Shown: positions 1-7,868, counted from the first letter of the stretch. The stretch is 14,435 bases of DNA from Candidatus Bathyarchaeota archaeon (GCA_029907045.1 JARYMR010000029.1:1-14435), one strand, 5' to 3'. The notes: a model not told the origin generated them from the sequence alone. Numbers and translations: made by a program.

Positions 1-121
1 ATGCAAGCATGACCGGATCCAATTTTAAACCCTTCCCCTTAATTTGCTCTTCAACTTAAAGAATTTTGCCTCCAAAACAGAGATAGCACATATTAGTCTT
101 TGGCACTCTATCAGTCTTCAT
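1..121 (-). pseudogene. CxxC reading frame with in-frame stop, cut by window edge
   Basis: An ATG at 121-119 overlaps the exchanger stop codon as ATGA, the usual sign of translational coupling. The frame encodes 21 residues, including a CYLC pair that could be half of a zinc site, and meets TAA at 56-58. Beyond it the same frame stays open to the window edge with coding-like content (VEEQIKGKGLKLDPVMLA). One base change, TAA to AAA, would give an uninterrupted protein continuing outside the window. It may be a nonsense-mutated gene, a sequencing error, or a genuine 21-residue peptide. I do not recognise the family. The neighbouring exchanger is also broken, so this contig end may be decaying or poorly sequenced. 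Confidence 0.35.
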
Positions 122-1012
122 GCTCCAACATAAAGTATAGCGTAAGAAAAACCATAAATTATTAGGAATAGGATTCCCGCTTTCTTGTCAAGGCGTTGTC
201 TTAGTGCAAGCGTCAAAATCACAATGACTGAAGCAAATAATGCGTATAAACCAGTGGTTTCGGCGAGTCTTCCCGAAACGCCGCCTGGAAAAAATAGAGG
301 TCCTATTCCTGGAGATACGCTTGCGTCGACAAGGCAGCTTCCTATTGCGTCTCCAATGGCGATTTCATATTGTTTTTTGCGGATTGCGGTTAAGTCAACA
401 GCCAGTTCTGGGAGGGATGTGCCGATGGCTACTATAAAGAAGCTTATTAGGTATTCATGAATATTTAACATTGCAGATAGTGCGATAACAGAGTTTATTA
501 CAATGTAGGCTCCAACACCAACGCCTACATAACCTATAACTGTTATTGCAATATGGTGATGTAGCGCTCGGCTGGTTTCTTGTTTTGGATAATTCTTCTG
601 CATAACATTTTTTATGATTAGCATGAGAAGAGGCCAAGAAACAACTAAGAATATGGCGTTCATTCTTGAAATGTAACCCTTTTCAACTATTGAAATTGCT
701 GCAATGAGCGCTAATAATTCACAAGCACCCATCACTATTATCTCTTCTTTCTTAACACGAAATGTTCCTCCAATTAAAGCAATTAACCCTATAACCAAGC
801 TTATCTGGGCGAGAATGGATCCAAAACAATCTCCGACGCTGATGTCTCCATGACCTATTCCCCACGCCAAGATGGAATTGAAAATTTCTGGCAAATCCGT
901 GCCCAATGACACTATTATGAGACCTATAAGGAGAGGCGGCTTTATCACTGGAATATGCTAGTATGGCTATTCCAGCCAGTAGCGCCAATACAGCGAGAAC
1001 GCCAAAGATCAT
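118..1012 (-). pseudogene. CaCA-family cation (Na+/Ca2+-type) exchanger, frameshifted
   Basis: This looks like a membrane antiporter of the Ca2+:cation antiporter superfamily. The main frame (118-957) carries both alpha repeats: GTDLPE followed by GDISVGD and GS, and about 160 residues later GTSLPE followed by AIGD and GS. Aspartate replaces the usual asparagine in both GNxxGS positions. The first transmembrane helix and an ATG (1010-1012) lie in another frame (residues MIFGVLAVLALLAGIAILAYSSDKA) and join the main frame near 940-950. About a dozen residues normally found between helix 1 and the alpha-1 helix are absent at the junction, which implies a deletion that is not a multiple of three. 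A TATA-like box (1049-1058) and a GGTG motif before the ATG look intact. Translation could restart at GTG 948, but the product would lack helix 1. Family assignment is firm; whether it is a pseudogene or an assembly error is open. Confidence 0.8.
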
Positions 1013-1091
1013 TAAAAAGACACCTTTTCATAAATGAACGTCTTTAACCCTTATAAATCTAACAGTTCAATGATTACAATAGATGCAGAAT

Positions 1092-1643
1092 CTACCATAT
1101 TTTGTCCACTTTCAAATGGGTTAAATATCCAGCAACACCGTAAAGTGGCAAAGACGTAACCTCGAATATGTTTCCCACATTGATTGGAAATTTTACAAAA
1201 GCAAAAAATCCTAATGCTAGAAGAAAAATTCCATAAACTGTTAAAGATTTGAAGTCGTGAAATGTTTCTTGGGTTTTCCAGCTTAGGCGTATTCCAGAAA
1301 ATAAAATCCAGATTAGTAAAGGCGCAAACAGTAAAAGAAAATACTTCTTATACCATGGTAAATCTTCAGTTGCCTCTTCATCCTTCTTTCTTCTGTAAAT
1401 GAAGGGTAAGTCTGGAAGGAAATTACTATAGAAGAAAATTATTATTCCCCAAAGCATAGAGTCCAAAGCATTTTCATTGAAAAAGTAGAAAAGTGCAAAC
1501 ACGTAGATGAGGCTTGCCGGCAAAACTATCCACTTAAAAACTTCAATCACGGAGCGAACATGCTCTAAAGTTTCCTCTTCCATACGCCAAACTGGAAACT
1601 TTGACCTAATCTTGCGGTTTAGGCTCTTAAAAGAGTGAAGCAC
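1092..1643 (-). CDS. Polytopic membrane protein, weakly like YdjM/DUF457 hydrolases
   Basis: The protein has 183 residues from a GTG start and four to five hydrophobic segments. Visible marks are SNFLPDLPFIYRR after the second helix, a central helix after ETFHDFKS, and GYLTHLKVD near the C terminus. The order PD, then H near a helix start, then H...D near the end recalls the YdjM/DUF457 family of membrane-bound metal-dependent hydrolases, but this is a weak likeness and may be wrong. The reading frame continues upstream of the GTG without a stop to about 1727 and encodes a plausible helix (ALRGILAGLYNALFGFVL), but no ATG, GTG or TTG lies in that extension. The annotated start is therefore doubtful and may fall inside the first helix. 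It is the next gene after the exchanger on the same strand, 79 bases away. Confidence 0.65.
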   Translation of the reverse strand: MLHSFKSLNRKIRSKFPVWRMEEETLEHVRSVIEVFKWIVLPASLIYVFALFYFFNENALDSMLWGIIIFFYSNFLPDLPFIYRRKKDEEATEDLPWYKKYFLLLFAPLLIWILFSGIRLSWKTQETFHDFKSLTVYGIFLLALGFFAFVKFPINVGNIFEVTSLPLYGVAGYLTHLKVDKIW

Positions 1644-1785
1644 GAAACCGAAAAGAGCATTGTATAAGCCAGCAAGTATGCCTCGAAGTGCTTTAAAGAA
1701 ACTTTTTATCTTAGATTCCTTCGTGAGTTATCGCCACGGTAACTTTTGCTATTCGCGTTTTTATCTATTACTTAAATTTCAAACT

Positions 1786-3141
1786 TCACATTTTAGAAAT
1801 GAAATCCGTTATTTTCTTTTGGAAAAGCGCATTTTTCAAAAGTTCACTTCTCATTATCCAACGCTGTACTGGAATTTGGAATCGGCTTGCAATAAAGCGT
1901 AGGGCTTCATCCAAAGTTTTGAAAGTGTATGGTTTTTGGCGCATGGCGTTTCTTACGTTTTCTCTCACTTGCCAAACGCCTACGGGCATTATGTAGCCTG
2001 GATGCGCCTCTCTTAAGACTATGACGGTGGCTTGGCGTTGCTCCTTTACAAGTTGTTCGCAAACTGCTAGGCGTGCAGCGTAATAGCATCCGCCGATTTC
2101 TGCATAGGTGGTTCTTCCCTCGTAGCCTTCCCAATCCGAAAACATGACGACGTTTCTGCCGCTTGGGTTCCAAACAGTTCCAGGATACCATGCTTCTATG
2201 GCTTCATAACTCCAAGCATTTGGAAGCATTAAAACTTCAAAAATGTTATCCAAATAAACTGACTCGTAAACTCGATACTCGTTTATTTCGGGAAAAGTCT
2301 TGACTTTTTCCATAAGCTCTTTTGAGATTATACTGTCAACGGCTGTTATGCTCCACCGCGTAGGCACAAAACGCCTATTCTTCTCCAAACCAAAAGAGCC
2401 AACACTGAAAGCCCTCTGAATCTTTGTAACCAATACTCCCTTACTGTAAAGCTCCAAAACTGCCTCAGCAGCCCTTAAATCCGTGTCATTGTAGGCTTTC
2501 TCTATCTGATGGTCCCAACGAGCGTTGCCAACAATTAAATCTCTAATTGGAGCTGAGGGACCAAAAGGTTGAACCTCATCGTCTAAAAGTATAAAACCTC
2601 TTGGCTTTTTCTTGAGGAGGAGTTCGACGTCCACGGGCTTTATTGCCAAAGCTAATTCGCGGGTTTTGTCGATTATTTTTCCAGCCTTTTCAAACTTCTG
2701 CACATGAACCCTGTGCTTTCCACGAATAAGCATGGAGCGAAAACCAACAATTTCGTCTATGGATTTTCCAAACCAAAACTCTGGCAAATCATAAACACTC
2801 GTGTCTTCTTGAACTGGTGGAACAAGGGGACCAGCGTAAACGTATGGATACCCGATTCTTCCAACAAAAACGCTTGGGGGAGAAGCTCCAGCAATGTCTT
2901 CGCTTTGCATTAAGGGTACGCTTTTCAGAAAGTAGTTAGCCTTGACAATTATTGGACAGCGGGTTTTGCCACACAAAAAACGTGAACCCTTACAGGCAAC
3001 ACATAAGCCGCTCGAAGAGGCCTTTGCAACCAAAAGGTTTTCATCAAATTTCACTTCTGCTCCAACGTTTGAGTCTTTTAAAATGTCAAGTAACCAAATA
3101 TTCGGCGAAAACCTATCCACACGCCTTGGAGAATCACACAA
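1786..3141 (-). CDS. nreA: Nre-type archaeal DNA repair protein with PCNA-interacting tail
   Basis: Nre proteins (DUF650 plus DUF651) act in archaeal DNA-damage repair and bind the sliding clamp PCNA. The 451-residue sequence has the characteristic four-cysteine motif at about residues 47-62 (CVAC, then CGKTRC), followed by CPI and the FVGRIGYPYVYAGPLVPP block. The C-terminal domain contains EIGGCYYAARLAVCEQL and PVGVWQVRENVR. The extreme C terminus has QKKITDFI (441-448), which fits the Qxxhxx(F/Y)-type PIP box. The start used is TTG 3141, just downstream of an in-frame stop. A TTTTAATC box at 3161-3168 lies about 25 nt upstream, consistent with a leaderless transcript. About 46 residues precede the zinc motif; GTG starts at residue 8 or near residue 30 are alternatives. 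It is divergent from the aminotransferase gene. nreA versus nreB cannot be decided with certainty. Confidence 0.88.
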   Translation of the reverse strand: MCDSPRRVDRFSPNIWLLDILKDSNVGAEVKFDENLLVAKASSSGLCVACKGSRFLCGKTRCPIIVKANYFLKSVPLMQSEDIAGASPPSVFVGRIGYPYVYAGPLVPPVQEDTSVYDLPEFWFGKSIDEIVGFRSMLIRGKHRVHVQKFEKAGKIIDKTRELALAIKPVDVELLLKKKPRGFILLDDEVQPFGPSAPIRDLIVGNARWDHQIEKAYNDTDLRAAEAVLELYSKGVLVTKIQRAFSVGSFGLEKNRRFVPTRWSITAVDSIISKELMEKVKTFPEINEYRVYESVYLDNIFEVLMLPNAWSYEAIEAWYPGTVWNPSGRNVVMFSDWEGYEGRTTYAEIGGCYYAARLAVCEQLVKEQRQATVIVLREAHPGYIMPVGVWQVRENVRNAMRQKPYTFKTLDEALRFIASRFQIPVQRWIMRSELLKNALFQKKITDFISKM

Positions 3142-3251
3142 CTTTACTCATTACAAATTTGATTAAAACATATTCATATGCTTTCTGTCAACCGCCCTCA
3201 TCTAAAAGAAAAACTTAATTGTTCACCAATCAAAATTTAAGCTTCCAAAAA

Positions 3252-3255
3252 GGAG
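3252..3255 (+). promoter_or_regulatory. Ribosome binding site of the aminotransferase
   Basis: GGAG sits nine bases before the GTG at 3265 and supports that start. An AT-rich element around 3211-3219 is a candidate TATA box for a short-leadered transcript. Confidence 0.5.
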
Positions 3256-3264
3256 CTGAAAACC

Positions 3265-4395
3265 GTGAAAGTGGATAAATTTTTGGTTGAGCGCTTCATA
3301 GGCGCTTATGAACATGAAGTGGAACTTAATCTTGCAGAAACATGCGTTAATCCTTTCACCTTAGGCGAATTTCTAACACTCATGGGCAAAGAAAATTTCT
3401 TTGAAGAATTTAAAGAAACTCAACTAACATACGGTTTCGTTGACGGATCTCCAGAACTCAGACAAGGAATAGCAAAACTATACAGAAACATGAAACCAGA
3501 AAACATTCTTATTTCCGGCGGAGCTATAGGCGCAAACTTTCTTGTCTTCTACACGCTTGTGGAACCCGGAGACACGGTTATTTCCATTTTTCCCGCCTAC
3601 CAACAACTTTACAGCGTGGCTAAATCTTTCGGCGCCAACGTTAAATTATTAAAATTACGCGAAGAAAACCGTTGGCTGCCAGACGTTGACGAGCTATCTA
3701 AACTTGTTGACAACAAAACCAAACTAATCGTACTCATAAACCCCCACAACCCCACAGGAAGCCTTATTGATGATAAGCTTTTGAAAGAAATTTGCGCTGT
3801 TGCAGAGGATGCAGATGCGTATGTGCTCTGCGACGAAGCCTACAGGGGGCTTTACATAAACCCAGACGATTATGTCCCTTCCGTCGTGGATGTTAGCGAT
3901 AACGCCATAGCAATTGGATCTTTTTCTAAGGCTTTTTCACTTACAGGTTTACGGTTGGGATGGATAGCCGCCAGCGAAGAAATTATTGAGGAATGCAAAC
4001 TTCACAGAGATTATACAACAATCAGCAATGGTTTAATAGATGACGCCCTCGCAACCATCGCCGTTAAAAATGTAGATAAAATCTTTAAACGCAACCTAAA
4101 AATCATCCGCACCAACCACCAAATTCTCTCCCAATGGATTGAGGATGAACCATTAATTGATTGGGTTCCATCAAGGGCGGGAAGTATCGCCTTCCTTCAC
4201 TATAACTTAAAAATACCCTCAGAAATCCTCTGCCTAAGCCTAATCAAAGAAAAGGGAACACTGCTGGTTCCAGGCTCATGCTTTGGAATGGAAGGATACT
4301 TACGCATCGGTTACGGATGTAAAACTGAAAACTTAAAGGAAGGATTATCAAGATTCAAAGAATTCTTAAACCATCACCGTAAAACTAAAAATTAA
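3265..4395 (+). CDS. PLP-dependent aminotransferase, class I/II
   Basis: This is a fold-type I aminotransferase that uses pyridoxal phosphate to move an amino group between an amino acid and a 2-oxo acid; the substrate cannot be read from sequence. The 376 residues show YGFVDGSPELR near residue 56, NPHNPTG at 159-165, CDEAYRGL at 189-196 (the Asp that holds the pyridine nitrogen and a Tyr), the Schiff-base lysine K222 in SFSKAFSLTGLRLGW, and a C-terminal GYLRIGYG bearing the likely carboxylate-binding arginine. The start is GTG, supported by GGAG nine bases upstream. The gene stands alone, divergent from the Nre gene, and its stop lies eight bases from the tail of a convergent tRNA-Asp gene. 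The short N-terminal arm resembles archaeal aminotransferases of unassigned specificity, some of which are labelled VioD/capreomycidine-synthase-like; I would not assign that function. Confidence 0.9.
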   Translation: MKVDKFLVERFIGAYEHEVELNLAETCVNPFTLGEFLTLMGKENFFEEFKETQLTYGFVDGSPELRQGIAKLYRNMKPENILISGGAIGANFLVFYTLVEPGDTVISIFPAYQQLYSVAKSFGANVKLLKLREENRWLPDVDELSKLVDNKTKLIVLINPHNPTGSLIDDKLLKEICAVAEDADAYVLCDEAYRGLYINPDDYVPSVVDVSDNAIAIGSFSKAFSLTGLRLGWIAASEEIIEECKLHRDYTTISNGLIDDALATIAVKNVDKIFKRNLKIIRTNHQILSQWIEDEPLIDWVPSRAGSIAFLHYNLKIPSEILCLSLIKEKGTLLVPGSCFGMEGYLRIGYGCKTENLKEGLSRFKEFLNHHRKTKN

Positions 4396-4403
4396 AGGAG
4401 TTT

Positions 4404-4481
4404 TGGCGCCCTGGCCGGGATTTGAACCCGGGTCTAGCGGGCGACAGCCGCTTATACTAGACCGGACTATACTACCAGGGC
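4404..4481 (-). tRNA. tRNA-Asp (anticodon GTC), CCA encoded
   Basis: The cloverleaf folds fully. The acceptor is GCCCTGG with CCAGGGC, the discriminator is G, and CCA is genome-encoded. The anticodon stem is AGCGG/CCGCT with loop CTGTCGC, giving anticodon GTC. The variable loop has four bases, and the T arm is CCGGG/CCCGG with loop TTCAAAT. The D stem is weak, with two A-T pairs flanked by G-T wobbles, but the D loop keeps the GG pair. There is no intron. A TATA-like stretch at about 4542-4550 may serve as promoter. T-runs just past the 3' end, inside the convergent aminotransferase tail, could end transcription. Confidence 0.95.
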
Positions 4482-4577
4482 TTTATAATAGGTTAATCAA
4501 TTTGATTTTGGTCATTTCGGAATTTAAACGTTTTTGCAAGACTTTTATAATTGGTGTCCAATATGGTTTTATTACTT

Positions 4578-4760
4578 TTAACTTTCTTTTGTGGGGAGTT
4601 CTGCTTCTCCTCCCATTAATATAATTGCTAGGAATATCATGACGATTGCAAGAATATATAATACCACTTTGGTTGTGAAACCTTCACTGATGGTTGCGAA
4701 TATTAGGGTTAGCCAGAATGTTACAAAACAAAACCATCCTCTTAGTTCATTATCTTTCAT
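4578..4760 (-). CDS. Small two-helix membrane protein
   Basis: The product is 60 residues: a short charged N terminus (MKDNELRGW), a first hydrophobic helix around residues 9-24, a short polar turn with EGFTTK, a second helix around 31-49, and an acidic tail. The start ATG has GAGG eight bases upstream. No family is recognised. It lies upstream of tRNA-Asp on the same strand with a 96-base gap. Reality is supported by the ribosome-binding motif and the clean two-helix layout, but it is short. Confidence 0.6.
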   Translation of the reverse strand: MKDNELRGWFCFVTFWLTLIFATISEGFTTKVVLYILAIVMIFLAIILMGGEAELPTKES

Positions 4761-4812
4761 TTACTTTTCCTCGCTTTCAAATATTCTATGGTAATTGTAA
4801 TATGAAGACAAT

Positions 4813-4864
4813 TTTAAGTTTTTCTTAAAGTTTATGCAGAAAATGGTTCGTTACATTTATGTAA
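4813..4864 (+). promoter_or_regulatory. Inverted repeats in the mdh leader (possible operator)
   Basis: Two perfect six-base inverted repeats precede the malate dehydrogenase: TTTAAG/CTTAAA at 4813-4829 around a T-run, and TTACAT/ATGTAA at 4851-4864 with a two-base centre, ending 22 bases before the ATG. The second lies where a transcription start would fall if the AT-rich stretch around 4825-4835 is the TATA element. That position is typical of a repressor site. No regulator is identified, and short repeats can arise by chance in AT-rich DNA. Confidence 0.3.
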
Positions 4865-4886
4865 AAGTTGAGCTCATTAGTAAATT

Positions 4887-5804
4887 ATGATTTCAATAAT
4901 TGGCGCTGGAAAGGTTGGAAGTTCTGCCGCTTTCAGAATTTTGGAGTTTAGAATTAGCGATGTAGTTTTGATAGACATAGCTGAAAATTTGGCGCATGGC
5001 GAAGCCTTAGACATGATGCAAGCCGCCCCAGCCATAGAGTTTGATGGAAGAATAAAGGGGACAAGTGACTTTAGTGAAATGGTTGGCTCAGAACTTGTAA
5101 TTGTGACTGCTGGAGAAGCCCGAAAGCCCGGTATGAGCCGATTAGACCTTATGGCTAAAAATGCGAAGATAATTAAATCCATAGTTAATGAAGTTGTCAA
5201 ATACGCTCCAGACTGCAAACTCATGATTGTAACAAACCCAGTGGACGTAATGACCTATATCGCCTACAAAGAGTCTGGATTCGAAAGAAACCGAGTCTTC
5301 GGAATGGGAAACATATTAGACACGCTTCGTTTTAGATCTTACATTGCCTTAGAACTTGGAGTTTCAAGAGAAGACATCCGCGCCCTAGTCATCGGAGAAC
5401 ATGGAGACTCCATGGTGCCACTCGTGAATTACGCTTCAGTTTCTGGAATACCAATAACTTCTTTGCTTAGTAAAGAGCAAATTGAAAAAATAGTGAATTT
5501 AACAAGAACTTCTGGCGCTGACGTCATCAAACTTAAAGGCGCAACAACCTATGCACCAGCAGTTGTAATCGCCATAATGACAGACGCCGTTTTGAGAGGC
5601 AGAAACCGCGTCACAAGCGTTTCCACATATCTCCAAGGCGAATACGGATTCTCAGACGTTTCCATAGGCGTTCCATGTATTCTTGGAAAAAATGGCGTGG
5701 AAAAGATTTTGGAGCTTAAATTAGACTTTGAAGCTGCAGAAGAGTTCAAAAAATCAGTGGCTATAGTAAAAGAAGCCATAGAAAAAATGAAAGAGATAAC
5801 TTGA
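4887..5804 (+). CDS. mdh: Malate dehydrogenase (NAD-dependent, LDH-like fold)
   Basis: Interconverts malate and oxaloacetate in the cytoplasm, linking the citric-acid or partial reductive cycle to the NAD pool. The 305 residues show the Rossmann motif GAGKVGSS (6-13) with Asp30 at the end of beta-2, which favours NAD over NADP. Arg79 and Arg85 occur in GEARKPGMSR; arginine rather than glutamine at the first of these marks malate rather than lactate specificity. The NPVD motif is at 117-120, LDTLRFR carries the catalytic-pair Asp and Arg (145-150), and the catalytic His172 lies in GEHGDSMVPL. Length matches LDH-like malate dehydrogenases. It is monocistronic and meets the convergent membrane-protein gene with a three-base gap. 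Confidence 0.93.
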   Translation: MISIIGAGKVGSSAAFRILEFRISDVVLIDIAENLAHGEALDMMQAAPAIEFDGRIKGTSDFSEMVGSELVIVTAGEARKPGMSRLDLMAKNAKIIKSIVNEVVKYAPDCKLMIVTNPVDVMTYIAYKESGFERNRVFGMGNILDTLRFRSYIALELGVSREDIRALVIGEHGDSMVPLVNYASVSGIPITSLLSKEQIEKIVNLTRTSGADVIKLKGATTYAPAVVIAIMTDAVLRGRNRVTSVSTYLQGEYGFSDVSIGVPCILGKNGVEKILELKLDFEAAEEFKKSVAIVKEAIEKMKEIT

Positions 5805-5807
5805 AAA

Positions 5808-6671
5808 TTATACAGGTATGGAACGGCGCGTGTATAACCTATATACAAGCATTAAAAATGCAACTATCACAGTCCAAAAAGTCACCACACGCACTGCTGT
5901 TTGATTCACACCGTGCACATTTATGTAAATTGGATCATGGGTTAAGAAAAATGCACAAAACACGAAAACGCCTATGGTTGCTGCAGCTAAAACGTCCAAG
6001 AAACGCTCTTTTCTATGAACTAGAATTTCTGAAACGCTCCGCGGCAGCACCTTCCAAAAAACTAATGCGGTTACTATTAGCAGAAAGGCAATAATGACAT
6101 AAGCTGAAGGGGAAATCTCGGGGGATTCGGGTATATTTAATTGGATGCTTATGCGAAAGGTTAAGCCAACAATTATGAGAATTGCCAAAAATGCCATTTG
6201 CTGCACTCTTGAAGGCAGTTTATGCCTCCAATTGCGAGGAAAAAGGCGATTTGCAAGATAAAAAGTTAAAATGCCTTGAATCGTACCCCACCAAACAAAA
6301 TTAACAAAAAACAAGGCAAACCAGTTGATGCCAAAAGCTTGCGGTTCCACAAACTGGGTGGCGGGCACAAACAAAGTGAAGGCTATGCCAAAAAAGAAGC
6401 CTACAAACAAAAGGTGATAATCTCGAAGGCGATACTTTGTAATTAAATTTTCAACCAATGCAAAATAAGGAAAATATGCTAAAAATAAGAAAAGTGATAG
6501 AAGAGGACGGACAAGCAAATTGTTTATGCCACGCATAGAATACTCAAAAAGCAAATTGAAGCCTACAGCAGCAAACACGATTTTCCAATGATTTAACAGA
6601 TTTTTATCGTTCATTGGTATTAACCACAACTCATTCATACAGTCTGAGTTTAAAATATTATTTTGAAACAT
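5808..6671 (-). CDS. Eight-helix membrane protein of unknown function
   Basis: The 287-residue product is dominated by about eight hydrophobic segments, with short basic loops such as RLFPRNWRHKLPSR and LVHRKERF and a basic C terminus (RLYTRRSIPV). No family motif is recognised. It follows the secreted hydrolase-like gene on the same strand. From ATG 6671 it overlaps that gene by 22 bases; ATG 6638 or ATG 6614 would remove the overlap, and none has a clear Shine-Dalgarno motif. The tight spacing suggests co-transcription and perhaps a joint role at the cell surface, which is inference. Confidence 0.7.
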   Translation of the reverse strand: MFQNNILNSDCMNELWLIPMNDKNLLNHWKIVFAAVGFNLLFEYSMRGINNLLVRPLLSLFLFLAYFPYFALVENLITKYRLRDYHLLFVGFFFGIAFTLFVPATQFVEPQAFGINWFALFFVNFVWWGTIQGILTFYLANRLFPRNWRHKLPSRVQQMAFLAILIIVGLTFRISIQLNIPESPEISPSAYVIIAFLLIVTALVFWKVLPRSVSEILVHRKERFLDVLAAATIGVFVFCAFFLTHDPIYINVHGVNQTAVRVVTFWTVIVAFLMLVYRLYTRRSIPV

Positions 6672-7819
6672 TTTGTTAACAACTTACGAAATGAAGTCAC
6701 AACAAGTGTAACAAGTATTAAAAAGAGAAAGGAAAACCACATCACTGGAAACTCTGGGACATAAGGAATTGTATAAAGTGTTTGCCAATAACTCCAAACA
6801 GCCTTTTCCGTCCCGTTCTTGTATTTCAGGCCAACAAAATCGTTAGGCTTAGCGTTTGGATCCGTCTCTTCTTCAACTGTACGAAGGTCATGTAAGCATA
6901 ACCAACTGACAATTTCTAAAGGCATGTCCTTTGTATGTTCCAAAAACCAGAGCAAAAATTCAACTTGCTCCTGTTCTGATCCACCTCTTAAAAGCGCAGA
7001 ACTAGTCCATCCTATTTCGCTGAAGACAAGGGGTTTTTCTCCCGTATAGTTCATTATTCGTGTGTAATAGTTAGGTGGCATGTCGCTTGGATTTTCATAC
7101 CAAGTGGTTTCTGGATAGCCTAGCATGTAGGGGTATGATGTAAAGCCAAACAAGTCGATTTTGTCTTTGTTGAATTTTTCTATTAAGAACCACCCATTAT
7201 AGGAATCAATTGTGTCAAGCCTAAAAACCACGAACACCTTTGTCTCTGGAGACACAGCTTTAATGCCATCATAGGTTTCTTCTACTAGGCTTACGTAGTT
7301 ATCGAAGTCTTCTTGACTGCAATTCCAATAGTACGTGTCAACCTCATTTCCTATGCAGAAATATTTCGGATGGTAATCTCTGGATATGTTGACTGCTTGC
7401 TCAATCCATAATTGACGAAGCTCAAGCGTTCCAAGATTCGTCGTAGCATTCATGTAAGGCGGAACTTGCAAAACTACCTTTCCATCTTCAATGGTCCAAA
7501 AGTTTAATTCGAATATGGGTGTTAAACCGCTTGAATTTATCAACCACAAAAGTCCTTGCGTCCCAGGCTTTTTCAAATGTTCTGTTGTGTTATACCATGG
7601 CACATTTGTAAACCAAAGGTTCATAATGTCTGCAACCGAACCCGCTGTCTCATAAATTTCTTCAAGGGTTGCATTCAATTTAACTGTTGGAGTTACACCC
7701 ATGAGAAAGTTTCTTGAAGTTATGGGAAGAGAAATACTATCACATGCTGCCTTTTCATAAATACAACTTGCAACAGCAAATATGAAAATTAAGATAAAAG
7801 ACATAATTTTGTATTTCAT
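6650..7819 (-). CDS. Secreted TIM-barrel glycoside-hydrolase-like protein with PEFP anchor
   Basis: From ATG 7819 the protein has 389 residues. It starts with a signal peptide (MKYKIMSFILIFIFAVAS), continues as a domain resembling clan-A glycoside hydrolases, and ends with VPEFP, a hydrophobic helix and a basic tail. The likely acid/base Glu is in GNEVD (about residue 159) and the likely nucleophile Glu in FSEIGW (about 268), on what look like strands 4 and 7 of the barrel. At least eight N-x-S/T sequons point to an extracellular glycoprotein. The PEFP-helix-basic tail resembles archaeal PEF-CTERM sorting signals. The exact GH family and substrate are unknown. The start is chosen because a TATATA box (7861-7868) predicts transcription starting near 7838; ATG 7846 and TTG 7855 lie upstream of that. 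It is probably the first gene of a two-gene unit with the membrane protein after it. Confidence 0.75.
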   Translation of the reverse strand: MKYKIMSFILIFIFAVASCIYEKAACDSISLPITSRNFLMGVTPTVKLNATLEEIYETAGSVADIMNLWFTNVPWYNTTEHLKKPGTQGLLWLINSSGLTPIFELNFWTIEDGKVVLQVPPYMNATTNLGTLELRQLWIEQAVNISRDYHPKYFCIGNEVDTYYWNCSQEDFDNYVSLVEETYDGIKAVSPETKVFVVFRLDTIDSYNGWFLIEKFNKDKIDLFGFTSYPYMLGYPETTWYENPSDMPPNYYTRIMNYTGEKPLVFSEIGWTSSALLRGGSEQEQVEFLLWFLEHTKDMPLEIVSWLCLHDLRTVEEETDPNAKPNDFVGLKYKNGTEKAVWSYWQTLYTIPYVPEFPVMWFSFLFLILVTLVVTSFRKLLTKCFKIIF

Positions 7820-7860
7820 AACAACCATTCCAATAGTTTTCCACATGTGTTTCAACCTTA

Positions 7861-7868
7861 ATATATAA
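7861..7868 (-). promoter_or_regulatory. TATA box of the hydrolase-like gene
   Basis: The minus strand reads TTATATAT here. Archaeal TATA boxes lie about 25 bases before the transcription start, which places it near 7838 and favours a start codon at 7828 or 7819. Confidence 0.4.

Noticed and set aside
20..90. An intron spanning the TAA at 56-58 in the left-edge CxxC frame
   Set aside because: A CTCT/AGAG pairing is possible, but no matching outer helix or three-base bulges are found. A point change explains the stop more simply.
935..960. A second bulge-helix-bulge intron explaining the exchanger frameshift
   Set aside because: An intron adds sequence, but here residues are missing at the junction, and no pair of three-base bulges with a four-pair helix can be drawn around it.
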